A DNA stretch of 64,000 nt. It comes from Sphingomonas alpina (GTDB lineage: Bacteria; Pseudomonadota; Alphaproteobacteria; Sphingomonadales; Sphingomonadaceae). How positions within the stretch are numbered: the stretch's first letter is position 1; every line of letters begins with the position of its first letter. Below the pieces are notes generated by a model. That model searched no databases and had not been told where the DNA came from. It saw only the letters and a list, made by a program, of their open reading frames with translations. The stretch is from NCBI RefSeq assembly GCF_014490665.1, contig NZ_CP061038.1, forward strand, positions 1,488,001 to 1,552,000. The letters are read 5' to 3'. Shown here one piece after another: positions 19,592 through 27,879 of the stretch. The position numbers were made by a program, and so were the translations under genes.

Positions 19592-19758
19592 CCGCTGTTT
19601 TTCCGCTGTTACGAAAAAATAAAAAACCACCCCTGTTAAGTTGGATTTCAGTGGGGAATTAGCGGCTTCTTTTCAATCGCTTGATCGCTTCCACCGCTGT
19701 TATGGATAACAGGGGTGGATCGGTGAATTAACAGGGGTCAGCGATTGCCGAACAGCGG
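19592..19758. repeat. Phased cluster of CTGTT/AACAG repeats between convergent genes
   Basis: Seven copies of one core occur in about 160 bp: CTGTT at 19595, 19606, 19632 and 19696, and AACAG at 19707, 19729 and 19751. The last four start at intervals of 11, 22 and 22 bp, so they share one face of the helix. Longer matches include CCACCCCTGTTA (19626-19637) and its exact complement TAACAGGGGTGG (19706-19717), plus the perfect palindrome CTGTTATGGATAACAG (19696-19711). Both neighbouring genes end here, so this is not a promoter region. A protein-binding array such as a partition site is a fair hypothesis. Confidence 0.7.
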
Positions 19759-19790
19759 TGCGTCGTGTCCAGTCGTCATTCCAACCATGA

Positions 19791-19835
19791 GAAAAAGCGG
19801 GCCGGGACCCGAGCAGGGTTCCGACCGGCTCCCGC
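19791..19835 (-). terminator. Rho-independent terminator of the Sel1/SPOR gene
   Basis: On the minus strand a long imperfect GC stem (19797-19835, starting GCGGGAGCCGG and closing CCGGCCCGC) is followed by TTTTT at 19792-19796. It lies about 40 bp past the stop of the Sel1/SPOR gene. Confidence 0.75.
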
Positions 19836-19874
19836 CTGTCATGGTCGATGTCGGGGTTGAATCGCCAATAGATC

Positions 19875-20873
19875 CTATGGCCCGACCGGTACGCATGGCT
19901 TGACCGCGCCGCAGGCGCGCGAGGCTTCGCTGCTCGAGGCGAACGGCCCGACGAGCAAGCGGGTAAGCGCGCCGCTCTTCACATAATAGGGCTGGCGACC
20001 GGCAAAACGGCCGGCGACTTGCCCCCACAGCTTGCGCGCATTGTTGGGATCGCCGAACGCGCCGAGCTGCACGCGCCACTTGCCGGTTGCGGCCGGACGG
20101 GGCGGCGGGGCCTGTGTCGCGACCGGTGCCGGACGGGGCTTCGTCCGTACCGGCGGTTGCGCCGGCGCCTCGTCAACGGGGCGCGGGCCGGCATTGTCGT
20201 CATAGGATGAGGGCGGCACTTCGGTACCCCGCATGGCGGTCTGCGTACCCGAGCCGGAGGTTTCCGGCGGCAGCGGCGACCGCGCGGCATCGGCTTCATA
20301 TTGACGCGCGAGGACCAGGCCCTTCTGGCGCTGATCCTGCGGAATATATTGATCCATCTGCGCTTGCACGGTCGACGCCTGGGGCAGACCGGAGGCGGCG
20401 GAGCGGACCATCAGCGCATAGGCGCGCGGCCAGTCGCGCGGCACGCCGTCGCCATTGTAGAGCATGGTGCCGAGCACGAGCTGAGCGCGCGGTTCGCCGC
20501 GGGCGACCGATTTCTCCAGCCAGGGCAGTGCCTCGGCGCGCTTTCCGCCCTGGAACAGGATCAGGCCGTAATTGGTCTCACCCTGGGGGTGACCCTGGAG
20601 CGCAGCCTTGCGGTACCAGCTTTCGGCCATGGCGATATCGACCGGCACGCCGCGGCCGAGCTTATAGGCCTGGCCGAGATTGAACTGGGCATCGGCGTCA
20701 CCGGCGATCGCCGCCGGCCGCCATTCGTCGACGGCCCTCTTATATTCGCCGCGGCCCCAGGCATCGACGCCTGCTTTCACGTCGGCAACCGCCGGCGTGG
20801 CCAGCGCCATGAAGATACCGGCAAGGCCCAAGGCTATCGGGCCAAGAGCCACCGGACGAAGCGTGCTGCGCAT
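19875..20873 (-). CDS. Sel1-repeat and SPOR-domain protein
   Basis: A 332-aa exported protein. A signal peptide (LGPIALGLAGIFMALATPAVA) leads into Sel1/TPR-like repeats, about 30-190, such as GDADAQFNLGQAYKLGRGVP and LGTMLYNGDGVPRDWPRA. A proline-rich linker precedes a C-terminal SPOR domain (WRVQLGAFGDPNNARKLWGQ to LLVGPFASSSEASRAC). SPOR domains bind peptidoglycan lacking stem peptides, which concentrates at division sites, so a septal periplasmic or envelope role is likely. ATG 20873 is preferred over 20885, where GAGG abuts the start codon. It is divergent from the ParA gene across about 220 bp. Confidence 0.85.
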   Translation of the reverse strand: MRSTLRPVALGPIALGLAGIFMALATPAVADVKAGVDAWGRGEYKRAVDEWRPAAIAGDADAQFNLGQAYKLGRGVPVDIAMAESWYRKAALQGHPQGETNYGLILFQGGKRAEALPWLEKSVARGEPRAQLVLGTMLYNGDGVPRDWPRAYALMVRSAASGLPQASTVQAQMDQYIPQDQRQKGLVLARQYEADAARSPLPPETSGSGTQTAMRGTEVPPSSYDDNAGPRPVDEAPAQPPVRTKPRPAPVATQAPPPRPAATGKWRVQLGAFGDPNNARKLWGQVAGRFAGRQPYYVKSGALTRLLVGPFASSSEASRACGAVKPCVPVGP

Positions 20874-20918
20874 AATCTGTTCCATCCTCGCTACACCACT
20901 TGAGGTCGATAATGCCCC

Positions 20919-20948
20919 CTAACGCGAAATTGGCAAAGATTTCGTTAG
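20919..20948. promoter_or_regulatory. Imperfect palindrome between divergent SPOR and parA-like genes
   Basis: CTAACGCGAAAT (20919-20930) and ATTTCGTTAG (20939-20948) form inverted arms apart from a 2-nt insertion. The site sits between two divergent starts and could be an operator. The neighbouring ribbon-helix-helix protein is a plausible but untested ligand. Confidence 0.35.
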
Positions 20949-21092
20949 CCATATCGTGCCGAAACGGGGCGCGGCCGTTCCGGTGCCGGCTTTCAACCGC
21001 CGCATCCAAGTCGCTCTCCGGCCCGTTAACCGGTTCTTGACGTGTCCCATGCCATTTCAGCCCCTGGATTTTAGCGGGAGTTCAGGGGACAC

Positions 21093-21809
21093 ATGCGCGT
21101 TCTCGCGATGGCATCACAGAAAGGCGGGTCGGGCAAGACCACGCTGTCCGGGCATCTGGCCGTTCAGGCACAGCTGGCCGGCGCCGGCCCGGTCGTGCTG
21201 ATCGATATCGACCCGCAGGGGTCGCTGTCCGATTGGTGGAACGAGCGGAGTGCCGAATATCCGGCCTTTGCGCAAACAACGGTGGCGCGGCTCGCCGCCG
21301 ATCTGGAGGTGCTGCGTCAGCAGGGCTTTCGATTGGCGATGATCGATACGCCGCCGGCAATCACCATGGCGATCCAGAGCGTGATCCAGGTCGCAGAGCT
21401 GATTGTCATTCCGACGCGACCGTCGCCGCACGACCTGCGCGCCGTCGGTGCGACGGTCGATCTTTGCGAACGCGCCGGCAAGCCGCTGCTGTTCGTGGTC
21501 AACGGCGCGACGCCCAAGGCCAAGATCACCTCGGAAGCAGCGGTCGCGCTGTCGCAGCATGGCACGGTGGCTCCGGTCACGATCCATCACCGCACCGATT
21601 TCGCTGCATCGATGATCGATGGCCGTACCGTGATGGAGGTCGATCCCAATGGACGCTCCAGCCAGGAAGTTCAGGCGCTCTGGACCTATATCTCCGACCG
21701 GCTCGAGAAGAATTTCCGCCGTACCGTCTTTGCCGCCCCTCAGGCGGTCAACGGCTATGGTCAGCAGCGTCCGGCCGCAGGCGGCTTCGGCCGCCGCGTG
21801 ATGAGCTGA
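21093..21809 (+). CDS. ParA/ParF-type ATPase (orphan)
   Basis: A 238-aa member of the ParA/MinD ATPase family, which position DNA or protein cargo by forming gradients on the nucleoid. The deviant Walker A KGGSGKTT (10-17) contains the signature lysine, Asp-Pro follows in DIDPQGSLSDWW (38-49), and the Walker B-like IDTPPA is at about 86. It has no N-terminal helix-turn-helix, so it is the short ParF-like (type Ib) form. A ribbon-helix-helix protein follows after 13 bp, as in ParF-ParG plasmid systems. MipZ is less likely because of the sequence and the partner. ATG 21093 follows AGGGGAC. Confidence 0.88.
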   Translation: MRVLAMASQKGGSGKTTLSGHLAVQAQLAGAGPVVLIDIDPQGSLSDWWNERSAEYPAFAQTTVARLAADLEVLRQQGFRLAMIDTPPAITMAIQSVIQVAELIVIPTRPSPHDLRAVGATVDLCERAGKPLLFVVNGATPKAKITSEAAVALSQHGTVAPVTIHHRTDFAASMIDGRTVMEVDPNGRSSQEVQALWTYISDRLEKNFRRTVFAAPQAVNGYGQQRPAAGGFGRRVMS

Positions 21810-21822
21810 GGGAGGGCCTGAC

Positions 21823-22572
21823 ATGATTGGACAGCCCAAACCCTTCGCATCGCTTTCCTCGACCCTGCTGGCCCGCAAGGGCACGGCGCGTCCCGCCATG
21901 CGCCCGCAGGGCTTTGGCGGCTTCGGCGCGCTGCAGACGCAGGACGATCTCGGCTGGAACGACATGGGCGATCCGCACGACGTGCATGCCCATCATGAAG
22001 AACAACCGGCCGTACCGCCCGTGCTGATGCAACGCGAAGCGCTGCAGCGCGAGATGATCGGCGACGACTTCGACGCGCCTCCGGTTCAGCCAGCGCCCAT
22101 GTTCGATTCGTATGAAGACGAACCCGAGCCCGAACTCGAGGAAGATTATGCGCCGGCGATAGAATCCGTTCTGGCGGTGAAGCCGGTCCGCGCCGTCGAA
22201 ACACCGGTCGCGGCACTTGCGGTAGCCTCGTCTCCAGTTGTGGCGCCTCCGGTCGCGGCGCCCCCTGTTGTGGTGGCCCCGGTTGCTGCCGTGCCCGTAG
22301 CAGCGCCAAGTGTTGCGAACATGGTTCCGGTCGCTGTCACGCTCCCCCCGGCGCGCGCGGCACAGATCGTTCGCGAGACGAGCGCCAAGCGGGGCAAGGC
22401 GGCGTTCACGCTGCGGCTCGATCAAGACCGTCATCTGCACCTGCGCCTGGCAAGCGCACTCAGGAACCGTTCCGCCCAGCAACTCGTCACGGAGGCGCTG
22501 GACGCATTTCTCGAAACTTTGCCCGAGGTGGCCGAGCTGGCGAACCAGCTGTCACCACCGGCCGCACGTTGA
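21823..22572 (+). CDS. Ribbon-helix-helix domain protein with long disordered N-terminus
   Basis: This 249-aa protein was not recognised as a named family. Residues 1-185 are low-complexity, first Gly/Asp/His-rich, then acidic (EDEPEPELEEDY, 98-109), then Ala/Pro/Val-rich. Residues 193-233 fit a ribbon-helix-helix fold: a beta strand KAAFTLRLD, helix A HLHLRLASALRNRS and helix B AQQLVTEALDAFLE. This order, a flexible tail followed by a C-terminal ribbon-helix-helix, is that of ParG, the centromere-binding partner of ParF. It lies between the ParA-type ATPase and a SPOR protein. A DNA-binding adaptor for the ATPase is the best hypothesis. Confidence 0.75.
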   Translation: MIGQPKPFASLSSTLLARKGTARPAMRPQGFGGFGALQTQDDLGWNDMGDPHDVHAHHEEQPAVPPVLMQREALQREMIGDDFDAPPVQPAPMFDSYEDEPEPELEEDYAPAIESVLAVKPVRAVETPVAALAVASSPVVAPPVAAPPVVVAPVAAVPVAAPSVANMVPVAVTLPPARAAQIVRETSAKRGKAAFTLRLDQDRHLHLRLASALRNRSAQQLVTEALDAFLETLPEVAELANQLSPPAAR

Positions 22573-22591
22573 TCGATTTGGGGGAAATCCG

Positions 22592-23947
22592 ATGAAGACC
22601 CGGGCCTTGTTCACCGCTGGAATGTCCGCACTCGTGCTTGGCGGGACGGTGTTCGTCTGCGCCACTGGGCCGGGTGGTATAGCCACCGCCAGCACGCGTG
22701 CGGAAACCGATGTCGAAAAGGCCGCCGCCAGGGAAGTGGCGACGGCGCGCAAGGCATTCGGCAAGGGCAAATATGATCAAGCGGTCGCCCATGCCGAAGC
22801 GGCGGTCGGTTTCGGGCCGCAGGTTGCGAGCTATCGCATGCTGCTGGCGCAAAGCTATCTTCGCGCCGGGCGCTTCAGTTCCGCGCGCCAGTCTTTTGCC
22901 GATGTTCTGGCACTCGAGCCGTCGAACGGCGGGGCCGCGCTGCAACTCGCGCTGACCGAGATCGCCGAAGGCAATTGGGACGGCGCACGCCGCACGCTCG
23001 ATGCCAATGCCTCGATCATTCCGGCCAGCGATCGTGGCCTGGCCATCGCACTGGCCGGCGATCCGGGCACCGCCGTCGAAGTGCTGGTCGCCGCTGTTCG
23101 GACGCCCGGTTCGGATGCGAAAACCCGGCAGAATCTTGCGCTCGCGCTTGCGCTGGCCGGGCGCTGGCAGGATGCCAAGACCCTTATTGCAGTCGATGTG
23201 GCTCCCGCCGAGGTCGACAAGCGGATCATGGAATGGGCGAGCTTTGCGCGCCCGACTTCGGCCTCCGACCAGGTCGCAGCGCTACTCGGCGTGACGCCTG
23301 CCCAGGATTCGGGCCAACCGGTCGCGCTGGCGCTCAACATGCCGCGCGGTACGGCGCTGGCGAGCACGGGGAGCGTTCCGGTCGAGACTGTCGCGCCGAG
23401 CCAGCCCGCGACCGCGGTCGCTGTCGCTACCGAGGCAAGCTTGCCTGCGGAAACATCGGTCGCCGCGGTGGCTGCGCCCGCTTCTTATGTCAGCTTCGGC
23501 CCACGTCAGGAAATGGTTCAGTCGATCCCGGCACGCGTTGCCCGTATGAAGCCGGAACCGCGCGATACGCCAGGCGCGGCGGTCAGCCCGATCGTTGCCC
23601 CGAAAGCGGCCAGGCTCGTCACTGCCAAACCCAAACCGGTTGCCGGTGCGGCTGTGGCGCCACGCATCACGGCCAAGGGCAATTTCTTCGTCCAGCTCGG
23701 CGCGTTCGAAAGTGCCGCCGTCGCCAAGGACGCCTGGGGACGCGCCACCCGGCGCGAGGCCGGCTTTGGCGGCCAGAAGCCATCGGGCATGCCGATCAAA
23801 TCGGCGGCCGGCAGCTTCTATCGCCTGTCGGTCGGCGGCTTTGCCCGCAACGATGCCAACGCATTGTGCAAAAGCTACAAGGCGAAGGGCGGTACCTGCT
23901 TCGTGCGCGCCAGTGCGGGCGACCAGCCGGCCAGCTGGGTCAAGTAA
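22592..23947 (+). CDS. TPR and SPOR-domain exported protein
   Basis: A 451-aa exported protein. A signal peptide (FTAGMSALVLGGTVFVC region) is followed by TPR-like helices at about 45-215 (AFGKGKYDQAVAHAEAAVGF, YLRAGRFSSARQSFADVLAL), a long Ala/Val/Pro-rich linker, and a C-terminal SPOR domain (FFVQLGAFESAAVAKDAWGR to YRLSVGGFARNDANALCKSY). It mirrors the layout of the Sel1/SPOR protein at 19875. It starts 20 bp after the ribbon-helix-helix gene with GGGGGAAA ahead of ATG 22592, so the three genes form one operon. Confidence 0.85.
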   Translation: MKTRALFTAGMSALVLGGTVFVCATGPGGIATASTRAETDVEKAAAREVATARKAFGKGKYDQAVAHAEAAVGFGPQVASYRMLLAQSYLRAGRFSSARQSFADVLALEPSNGGAALQLALTEIAEGNWDGARRTLDANASIIPASDRGLAIALAGDPGTAVEVLVAAVRTPGSDAKTRQNLALALALAGRWQDAKTLIAVDVAPAEVDKRIMEWASFARPTSASDQVAALLGVTPAQDSGQPVALALNMPRGTALASTGSVPVETVAPSQPATAVAVATEASLPAETSVAAVAAPASYVSFGPRQEMVQSIPARVARMKPEPRDTPGAAVSPIVAPKAARLVTAKPKPVAGAAVAPRITAKGNFFVQLGAFESAAVAKDAWGRATRREAGFGGQKPSGMPIKSAAGSFYRLSVGGFARNDANALCKSYKAKGGTCFVRASAGDQPASWVK

Positions 23948-23968
23948 GGGCCGGCGCGAAGCGCCTGA

Positions 23969-25195
23969 TTACAGAAGCTCGGCGCCGCCCTTGAACAGGC
24001 GGCGCACCTTGCCCTGAACCGGCAACCCGTCGAATGGGGTGTTGCCGGCGATGGCAACCATATGGTCGGCATCGATCAGCCACGGCGCATCGGCATCGAA
24101 CACCATCAGATCGGCCGGCATACCTGCCGCCAGCGTGCCCGTTTCAAGCCCGAGTATGGCGGCGGGATTGGCCGAGAGCAGCGCCATCAACCGTTCGACC
24201 GTGATCACCTCGTCGCGGACCATGCCAAGCGCGAGCGCGAGCAAGGTTTCTGCACCCGCCATGCCCGGCGCCGAATCGGCGAAGGGCAAGCGTTTCTCCT
24301 CCGGCCCGCGCGGGTCATGCCCCGAGCACAATACATCGATCGTCCCGTCGGCCAACGCCTGCAGGCAGGCCCGGCGATCGCTTTCATCCCGTAACGGCGG
24401 CGACAAATGAGTGAAGGTGCGAAAATCGCTCATCGCGATGTCGGACAGCAGCAGATGGGCAGGGGTGATGCCGCAGGTGACCGCGATACCCCGGCGTTTC
24501 GCGGCGCGCACCAGGTCGAAACCAGCGGCCGTCGTTACCTGGCGCAGATGCAGCTTCGCGCCGGTTTCCTCAGCCAGCATCAGATCGCGTGCGATCGCCA
24601 GAGCCTCGGCAATCGCCGGCGCCGAGGGCAAGCCCATCCGCGTCGCGGTTTCGCCCGAGGTGGCGACGGCCTCACCGACCACGCCGCCATCCTCCGGGTG
24701 CGCGATGACGGTCAGGCCGAGATCGCCAGCATAGGCCAGGACTTTGCGCATCACGCCCGAATCGGCGATCCAGCGCTCGCCCGTGCCCACGGCCCGGGCG
24801 CCCGCGTCGCGATTGATCGCCATTTCGGCGAGATCCTGGCCGGCAAGGCCGCGGGTCGCGGCGGCGATCGGATGGATCCACAACCCCGGACGCCCGATCA
24901 GCGCGGCGCGCTGCACCACGCCAGGTTCATCCAGGACCGGTGTCTGGTCGGGCATCAGCCCGACCCGGACGATGCCGCCGGCATGGCAGGCGGGAATGTC
25001 GATCGTGAAGACCCCCAGATCGACGATCGCCGGGGCGAGCGTCGCGCCCTTGCAGTCGATGACGTCTGCGTCCTTGGGAATCCTGATGTCGCCGCTTGCC
25101 GCGATGGTCTCGCCACGCACCAGCACCGCGCCCTTGCTGGCTCCGGCGACCGGGCAGACCAGGTTGGCATTGGTCAGGGCAAAGGTACGGCTCAT
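23969..25195 (-). CDS. Dihydroorotase-like protein, probably non-catalytic (PyrC')
   Basis: An amidohydrolase-fold protein of 408 aa that overlaps pyrB by four bases (ATGA). The position where dihydroorotases carry Asp-x-His-x-His reads DLGVF (59-63), so both first metal ligands are gone. The late catalytic motif expected near TDHAPH reads SGHDPR, replacing the aspartate. Other landmarks remain ([30 protein letters not shown]). In Pseudomonas a similar inactive PyrC' is a structural partner needed by aspartate transcarbamoylase PyrB, which is the likely role here. An active PyrC should be encoded elsewhere. Confidence 0.87.
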   Translation of the reverse strand: MSRTFALTNANLVCPVAGASKGAVLVRGETIAASGDIRIPKDADVIDCKGATLAPAIVDLGVFTIDIPACHAGGIVRVGLMPDQTPVLDEPGVVQRAALIGRPGLWIHPIAAATRGLAGQDLAEMAINRDAGARAVGTGERWIADSGVMRKVLAYAGDLGLTVIAHPEDGGVVGEAVATSGETATRMGLPSAPAIAEALAIARDLMLAEETGAKLHLRQVTTAAGFDLVRAAKRRGIAVTCGITPAHLLLSDIAMSDFRTFTHLSPPLRDESDRRACLQALADGTIDVLCSGHDPRGPEEKRLPFADSAPGMAGAETLLALALGMVRDEVITVERLMALLSANPAAILGLETGTLAAGMPADLMVFDADAPWLIDADHMVAIAGNTPFDGLPVQGKVRRLFKGGAELL

Positions 25196-26181
25196 GACCA
25201 GCCTTTCACGCGGCGCGCGCGGCGCGTCAGCACATCGAGACAGGCCATGCGCACCGCCACGCCCATTTCGACCTGTTCGGTGATCGCCGAATGCACGACA
25301 TGGTCGGCGACCGCCGAGTCGATCTCGACGCCGCGATTCATCGGTCCGGGATGCATCACCAGCACATCGGGTTTGGCGCGGGCGAGGCGTGCCAGCGTCA
25401 GGCCGTAGCGCAAGTGAAATTCCCGGTTGGAGGGGATGAAGCCGCCACTCATCCGTTCATTCTGCAGCCTGAGCATCATCACCACATCGGCGCCTTCGAG
25501 CGCCTGGTCGAAATCCGTGAAGGGCGTGACGCCCATTCGCTCCATCCCCGCCGGCATCAGTGTCGAGGGTGCGCAGACGCGCACCTCGGCGGCGAGCGCG
25601 GTGAGCGCGAGGATGTTCGAGCGCGCGACTCGACTGTGCAATATGTCGCCGCAGATCACCACGCGCTGCCCGGCGACCGAGCCGCGCCGGCGGCGGATGG
25701 TCAGCGCGTCGAGCAGCGCCTGAGTCGGGTGTTCATGCCGACCGTCGCCGGCATTCAGCACGGGGCAATCGACCTTGTCGGCAATCAGCCGCACCGCGCC
25801 CGAACTCTGATGGCGGATCACGATCACATCGGCGCGCATCGCATTGAGCGTCATCGCGGTGTCGATCAGCGTCTCGCCCTTCTTCACCGAGGATTGGGCG
25901 GCGTGCATGTTGACGACATCGGCACGCAGCCTTTTGCCCGCGATCTCGAACGAGAGCAGCGTGCGGGTGCTGTTTTCGAAAAAAGCGTTGATCTGAGTCA
26001 GGCCGCGCAGCTGCTTGTGGCTCTTGTCACGGCTGCGATTGCTGTCGATCCATTGTTCCGATTCGTCGAGCAGGAACATGATCTCATGCGGTTGCAACCC
26101 GTCGATCCCGGTCAGGTGCCGGTGCGGGAAAACGGCGCTTCCGGCGAACTGCGAAGCGGGGCGATGATCTGAAGCTGACAT
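25192..26181 (-). CDS. pyrB: Aspartate carbamoyltransferase catalytic subunit
   Basis: Forms carbamoyl-aspartate in pyrimidine synthesis. This is a 329-aa protein with the carbamoyl-phosphate motif STRT (71-74, in [13 protein letters not shown]), [14 protein letters not shown], and the C-terminal [11 protein letters not shown] loop. The start [10 protein letters not shown] at 26181 is the family norm; the open frame upstream is antisense to the lipoprotein gene. The stop overlaps the dihydroorotase-like gene, which supports a PyrB-PyrC' complex of the Pseudomonas type. No pyrI-type regulatory subunit is adjacent. Confidence 0.95.
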   Translation of the reverse strand: MSASDHRPASQFAGSAVFPHRHLTGIDGLQPHEIMFLLDESEQWIDSNRSRDKSHKQLRGLTQINAFFENSTRTLLSFEIAGKRLRADVVNMHAAQSSVKKGETLIDTAMTLNAMRADVIVIRHQSSGAVRLIADKVDCPVLNAGDGRHEHPTQALLDALTIRRRRGSVAGQRVVICGDILHSRVARSNILALTALAAEVRVCAPSTLMPAGMERMGVTPFTDFDQALEGADVVMMLRLQNERMSGGFIPSNREFHLRYGLTLARLARAKPDVLVMHPGPMNRGVEIDSAVADHVVHSAITEQVEMGVAVRMACLDVLTRRARRVKGWS

Positions 26182-26374
26182 TAAAGGGATCGGGTAGCGA
26201 GACGGCGGCGGAGGCGCAAGCGGGGAGGTAGTTGATTGTTGCAGGACGCGGCGCGATTTTCGGTCGTCCGGTTCACGCGGGCGATCCACGAGCCCAATCC
26301 AATCGCATTGCAAGAACGACAGGGTCTGATATGATCGAGCTTGGGCATTAAGCATCTGTAACAGGGGGATATTT

Positions 26375-27343
26375 ATGAAGGCGATAACGATCGGGGCGAT
26401 CTTGGCCGGGCTGTCTCTGGCCGCCTGTGGCTCCGGTGGGGGCGGTTCGACGACCGGAAACACGCCGACACCAACACCAACGACCAGTCCCACGCCAACA
26501 CCAACGCCGACCCCGCCGGCGAGTTACACCAGCTTCGACAGTCTGACGGGCAATCAGAATTTCGCATCGACCTGCGCCGCCTTGCTGCTGAACGGGAATC
26601 CGCCGCAGGTCACGCCGGCCACGCCATATGGCCAGGGGGTCAACATCGCGTATGATTCCCCAACCGCGACTTACACGCTGAGTGCCAACGGACAGACCCA
26701 GACCTTCGGTCCGGCGGATGTCGATCCGGCCGCACCGGCTCCGGCCAAGGCTTATGTCAAATTCACCCCAAGCGGCGCGCGTGCCGATAGCTTCGTCCTG
26801 TTCAATCCGGGTGCGGGGGGCAGCGGGCTGACCTATGCGCGGGCGGTGCAGTGGCGGAACACAGCCAGCATTCCTACTCTCACGATTAATTTCTGCGGGA
26901 TCGGTGTACAGACGCGGGTCAATGATGCGCCGCCGGTCACGTCGGTCAGCTTTACACGGAGTGGTATCACCGGCAGCGCCTTCCTGCGCAATCCGAGCGG
27001 GTCGACGACACAATTCTCGCTCGTCAAAAGCACGATCGGCATGACGGTCAACCTAACCACAGGAAAGATCGTCGCGACGATGAATCTTGTCGGTACGCCC
27101 TTGCCGACCGGTTCCGGCGCAGATGTCGATTTGGGAACATTTACCGGCGATGGCGATATCGATCCGTCCACCGGTAACTATTACGGATCGTGGAGCGGGA
27201 CGACGCGGCCGGTGATCGGCAATTTCGGCGGCGCTTTCTTCGGGCCGCAAGGACAGGAATATGGCTATTCCTTCAACATGCTGAATTTCGGTGGTGGAAC
27301 ACTGGATTTTTCGGTCGCCGGCGCGGTGTTCGGCGCGCGATAG
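26375..27343 (+). CDS. Lipoprotein with Thr-Pro linker and TbpB-like barrel end
   Basis: A 322-aa outer-membrane or surface lipoprotein. The lipobox LSLAAC puts the lipidated cysteine at residue 18. It is followed by a glycine run and a Thr-Pro repeat linker (about 28-49). The C-terminal part, especially [19 protein letters not shown], resembles the closing strands of transferrin-binding-protein-like beta barrels (TbpB fold), which in other bacteria bind metalloproteins or act as surface ligand binders. No paired TonB receptor is adjacent, so ligand and function are unknown. The linker DNA is a run of near-ACNCCN repeats that could vary in length. Confidence 0.72.
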   Translation: MKAITIGAILAGLSLAACGSGGGGSTTGNTPTPTPTTSPTPTPTPTPPASYTSFDSLTGNQNFASTCAALLLNGNPPQVTPATPYGQGVNIAYDSPTATYTLSANGQTQTFGPADVDPAAPAPAKAYVKFTPSGARADSFVLFNPGAGGSGLTYARAVQWRNTASIPTLTINFCGIGVQTRVNDAPPVTSVSFTRSGITGSAFLRNPSGSTTQFSLVKSTIGMTVNLTTGKIVATMNLVGTPLPTGSGADVDLGTFTGDGDIDPSTGNYYGSWSGTTRPVIGNFGGAFFGPQGQEYGYSFNMLNFGGGTLDFSVAGAVFGAR

Positions 27344-27384
27344 ACCGGATGCATGGCATGAAGCCTTAGACGGGAAGCCTTGGA

Positions 27385-27410
27385 CGGGTCGGGGGCAGTG
27401 CCCCGACCCG
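27385..27410. terminator. Terminator-like hairpin between convergent genes
   Basis: CGGGTCGGGG and CCCCGACCCG form a perfect 10-bp stem with a 6-nt loop between the lipoprotein and ruvX ends. No T tract follows, so it may be a weak or Rho-assisted terminator or an mRNA-stabilising hairpin. Confidence 0.45.
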
Positions 27411-27414
27411 GAGT

Positions 27415-27879
27415 TCAAACGCCGACCAGCGCATCGATCGCGCCCTGCAGGATGTAGGCGGCGGCCATCTTGTCGACCAGCTCGGCGCGTTTGGCGCGGC
27501 TTGCGTCCTGTTCGATCAGGGTGCGGGTCACGGCTTGAGTCGACCAGCGCTCGTCCTGCAGGAAGATCGGCAGGCCGAGATCCTCCATGTTGCGGGCAAA
27601 TGCGCGGCTCGACTGGCTGCGCGGGCTTTCGCTGCCGTCGGTCAGGTTGAGCGGCAGGCCGATGACGATGCCCTTGACCTGCTGTTCGGCGATCAGCGCG
27701 GCGAGCGCGAGCTTGTCCTTTTGAAACTTGGTGCGGCGGATCAGCGTGGCGGGAGAGGCGAAGCTCCAGCCGGCGTCACATAAAGCCGTGCCGATCGTCT
27801 TGGTACCGACGTCGAGACCGATCAGGCGGCCGCCGGCAGGGAGGGCGTCACGGAAGAGTGTGCGGTCGGTGGTGATCAT
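27415..27879 (-). CDS. ruvX: Putative pre-16S rRNA nuclease / Holliday junction resolvase-like protein
   Basis: RuvX/YqgF RNase H-fold protein, 154 aa, required for 16S rRNA maturation in E. coli and proposed as a Holliday junction resolvase. Motifs are [16 protein letters not shown] near the N-terminus, [20 protein letters not shown] and [14 protein letters not shown], ending in [17 protein letters not shown] 27879 has GGAAGG about seven bases upstream, so it can be translated independently even though the upstream DUF3089 hydrolase frame reads into it with no stop. Nearly all catalytic acidic residues appear present. Confidence 0.92.
   Translation of the reverse strand: MITTDRTLFRDALPAGGRLIGLDVGTKTIGTALCDAGWSFASPATLIRRTKFQKDKLALAALIAEQQVKGIVIGLPLNLTDGSESPRSQSSRAFARNMEDLGLPIFLQDERWSTQAVTRTLIEQDASRAKRAELVDKMAAAYILQGAIDALVGV

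Larger units (their letters stand above)
19558..19874. other. Convergent intergenic region, 317 bp
   Basis: No gene is present. The left half holds the phased CTGTT/AACAG repeat cluster and the right half holds the terminator of the Sel1/SPOR gene. The remaining bases, about 19840-19874, show nothing recognisable. Confidence 0.6.

Noticed and set aside
19696..19711. DnaA-box-like TTATCCATA in the palindrome, suggesting a replication origin
   Set aside because: Only one near match (8 of 9) with no AT-rich unwinding region and no origin-linked genes nearby. A partition-type array fits the repeats better.
26459..26530. Tandem ACNCCN repeats as a CRISPR or minisatellite array
   Set aside because: The repeats are in frame and encode a Thr-Pro linker in a lipoprotein; there are no spacers.
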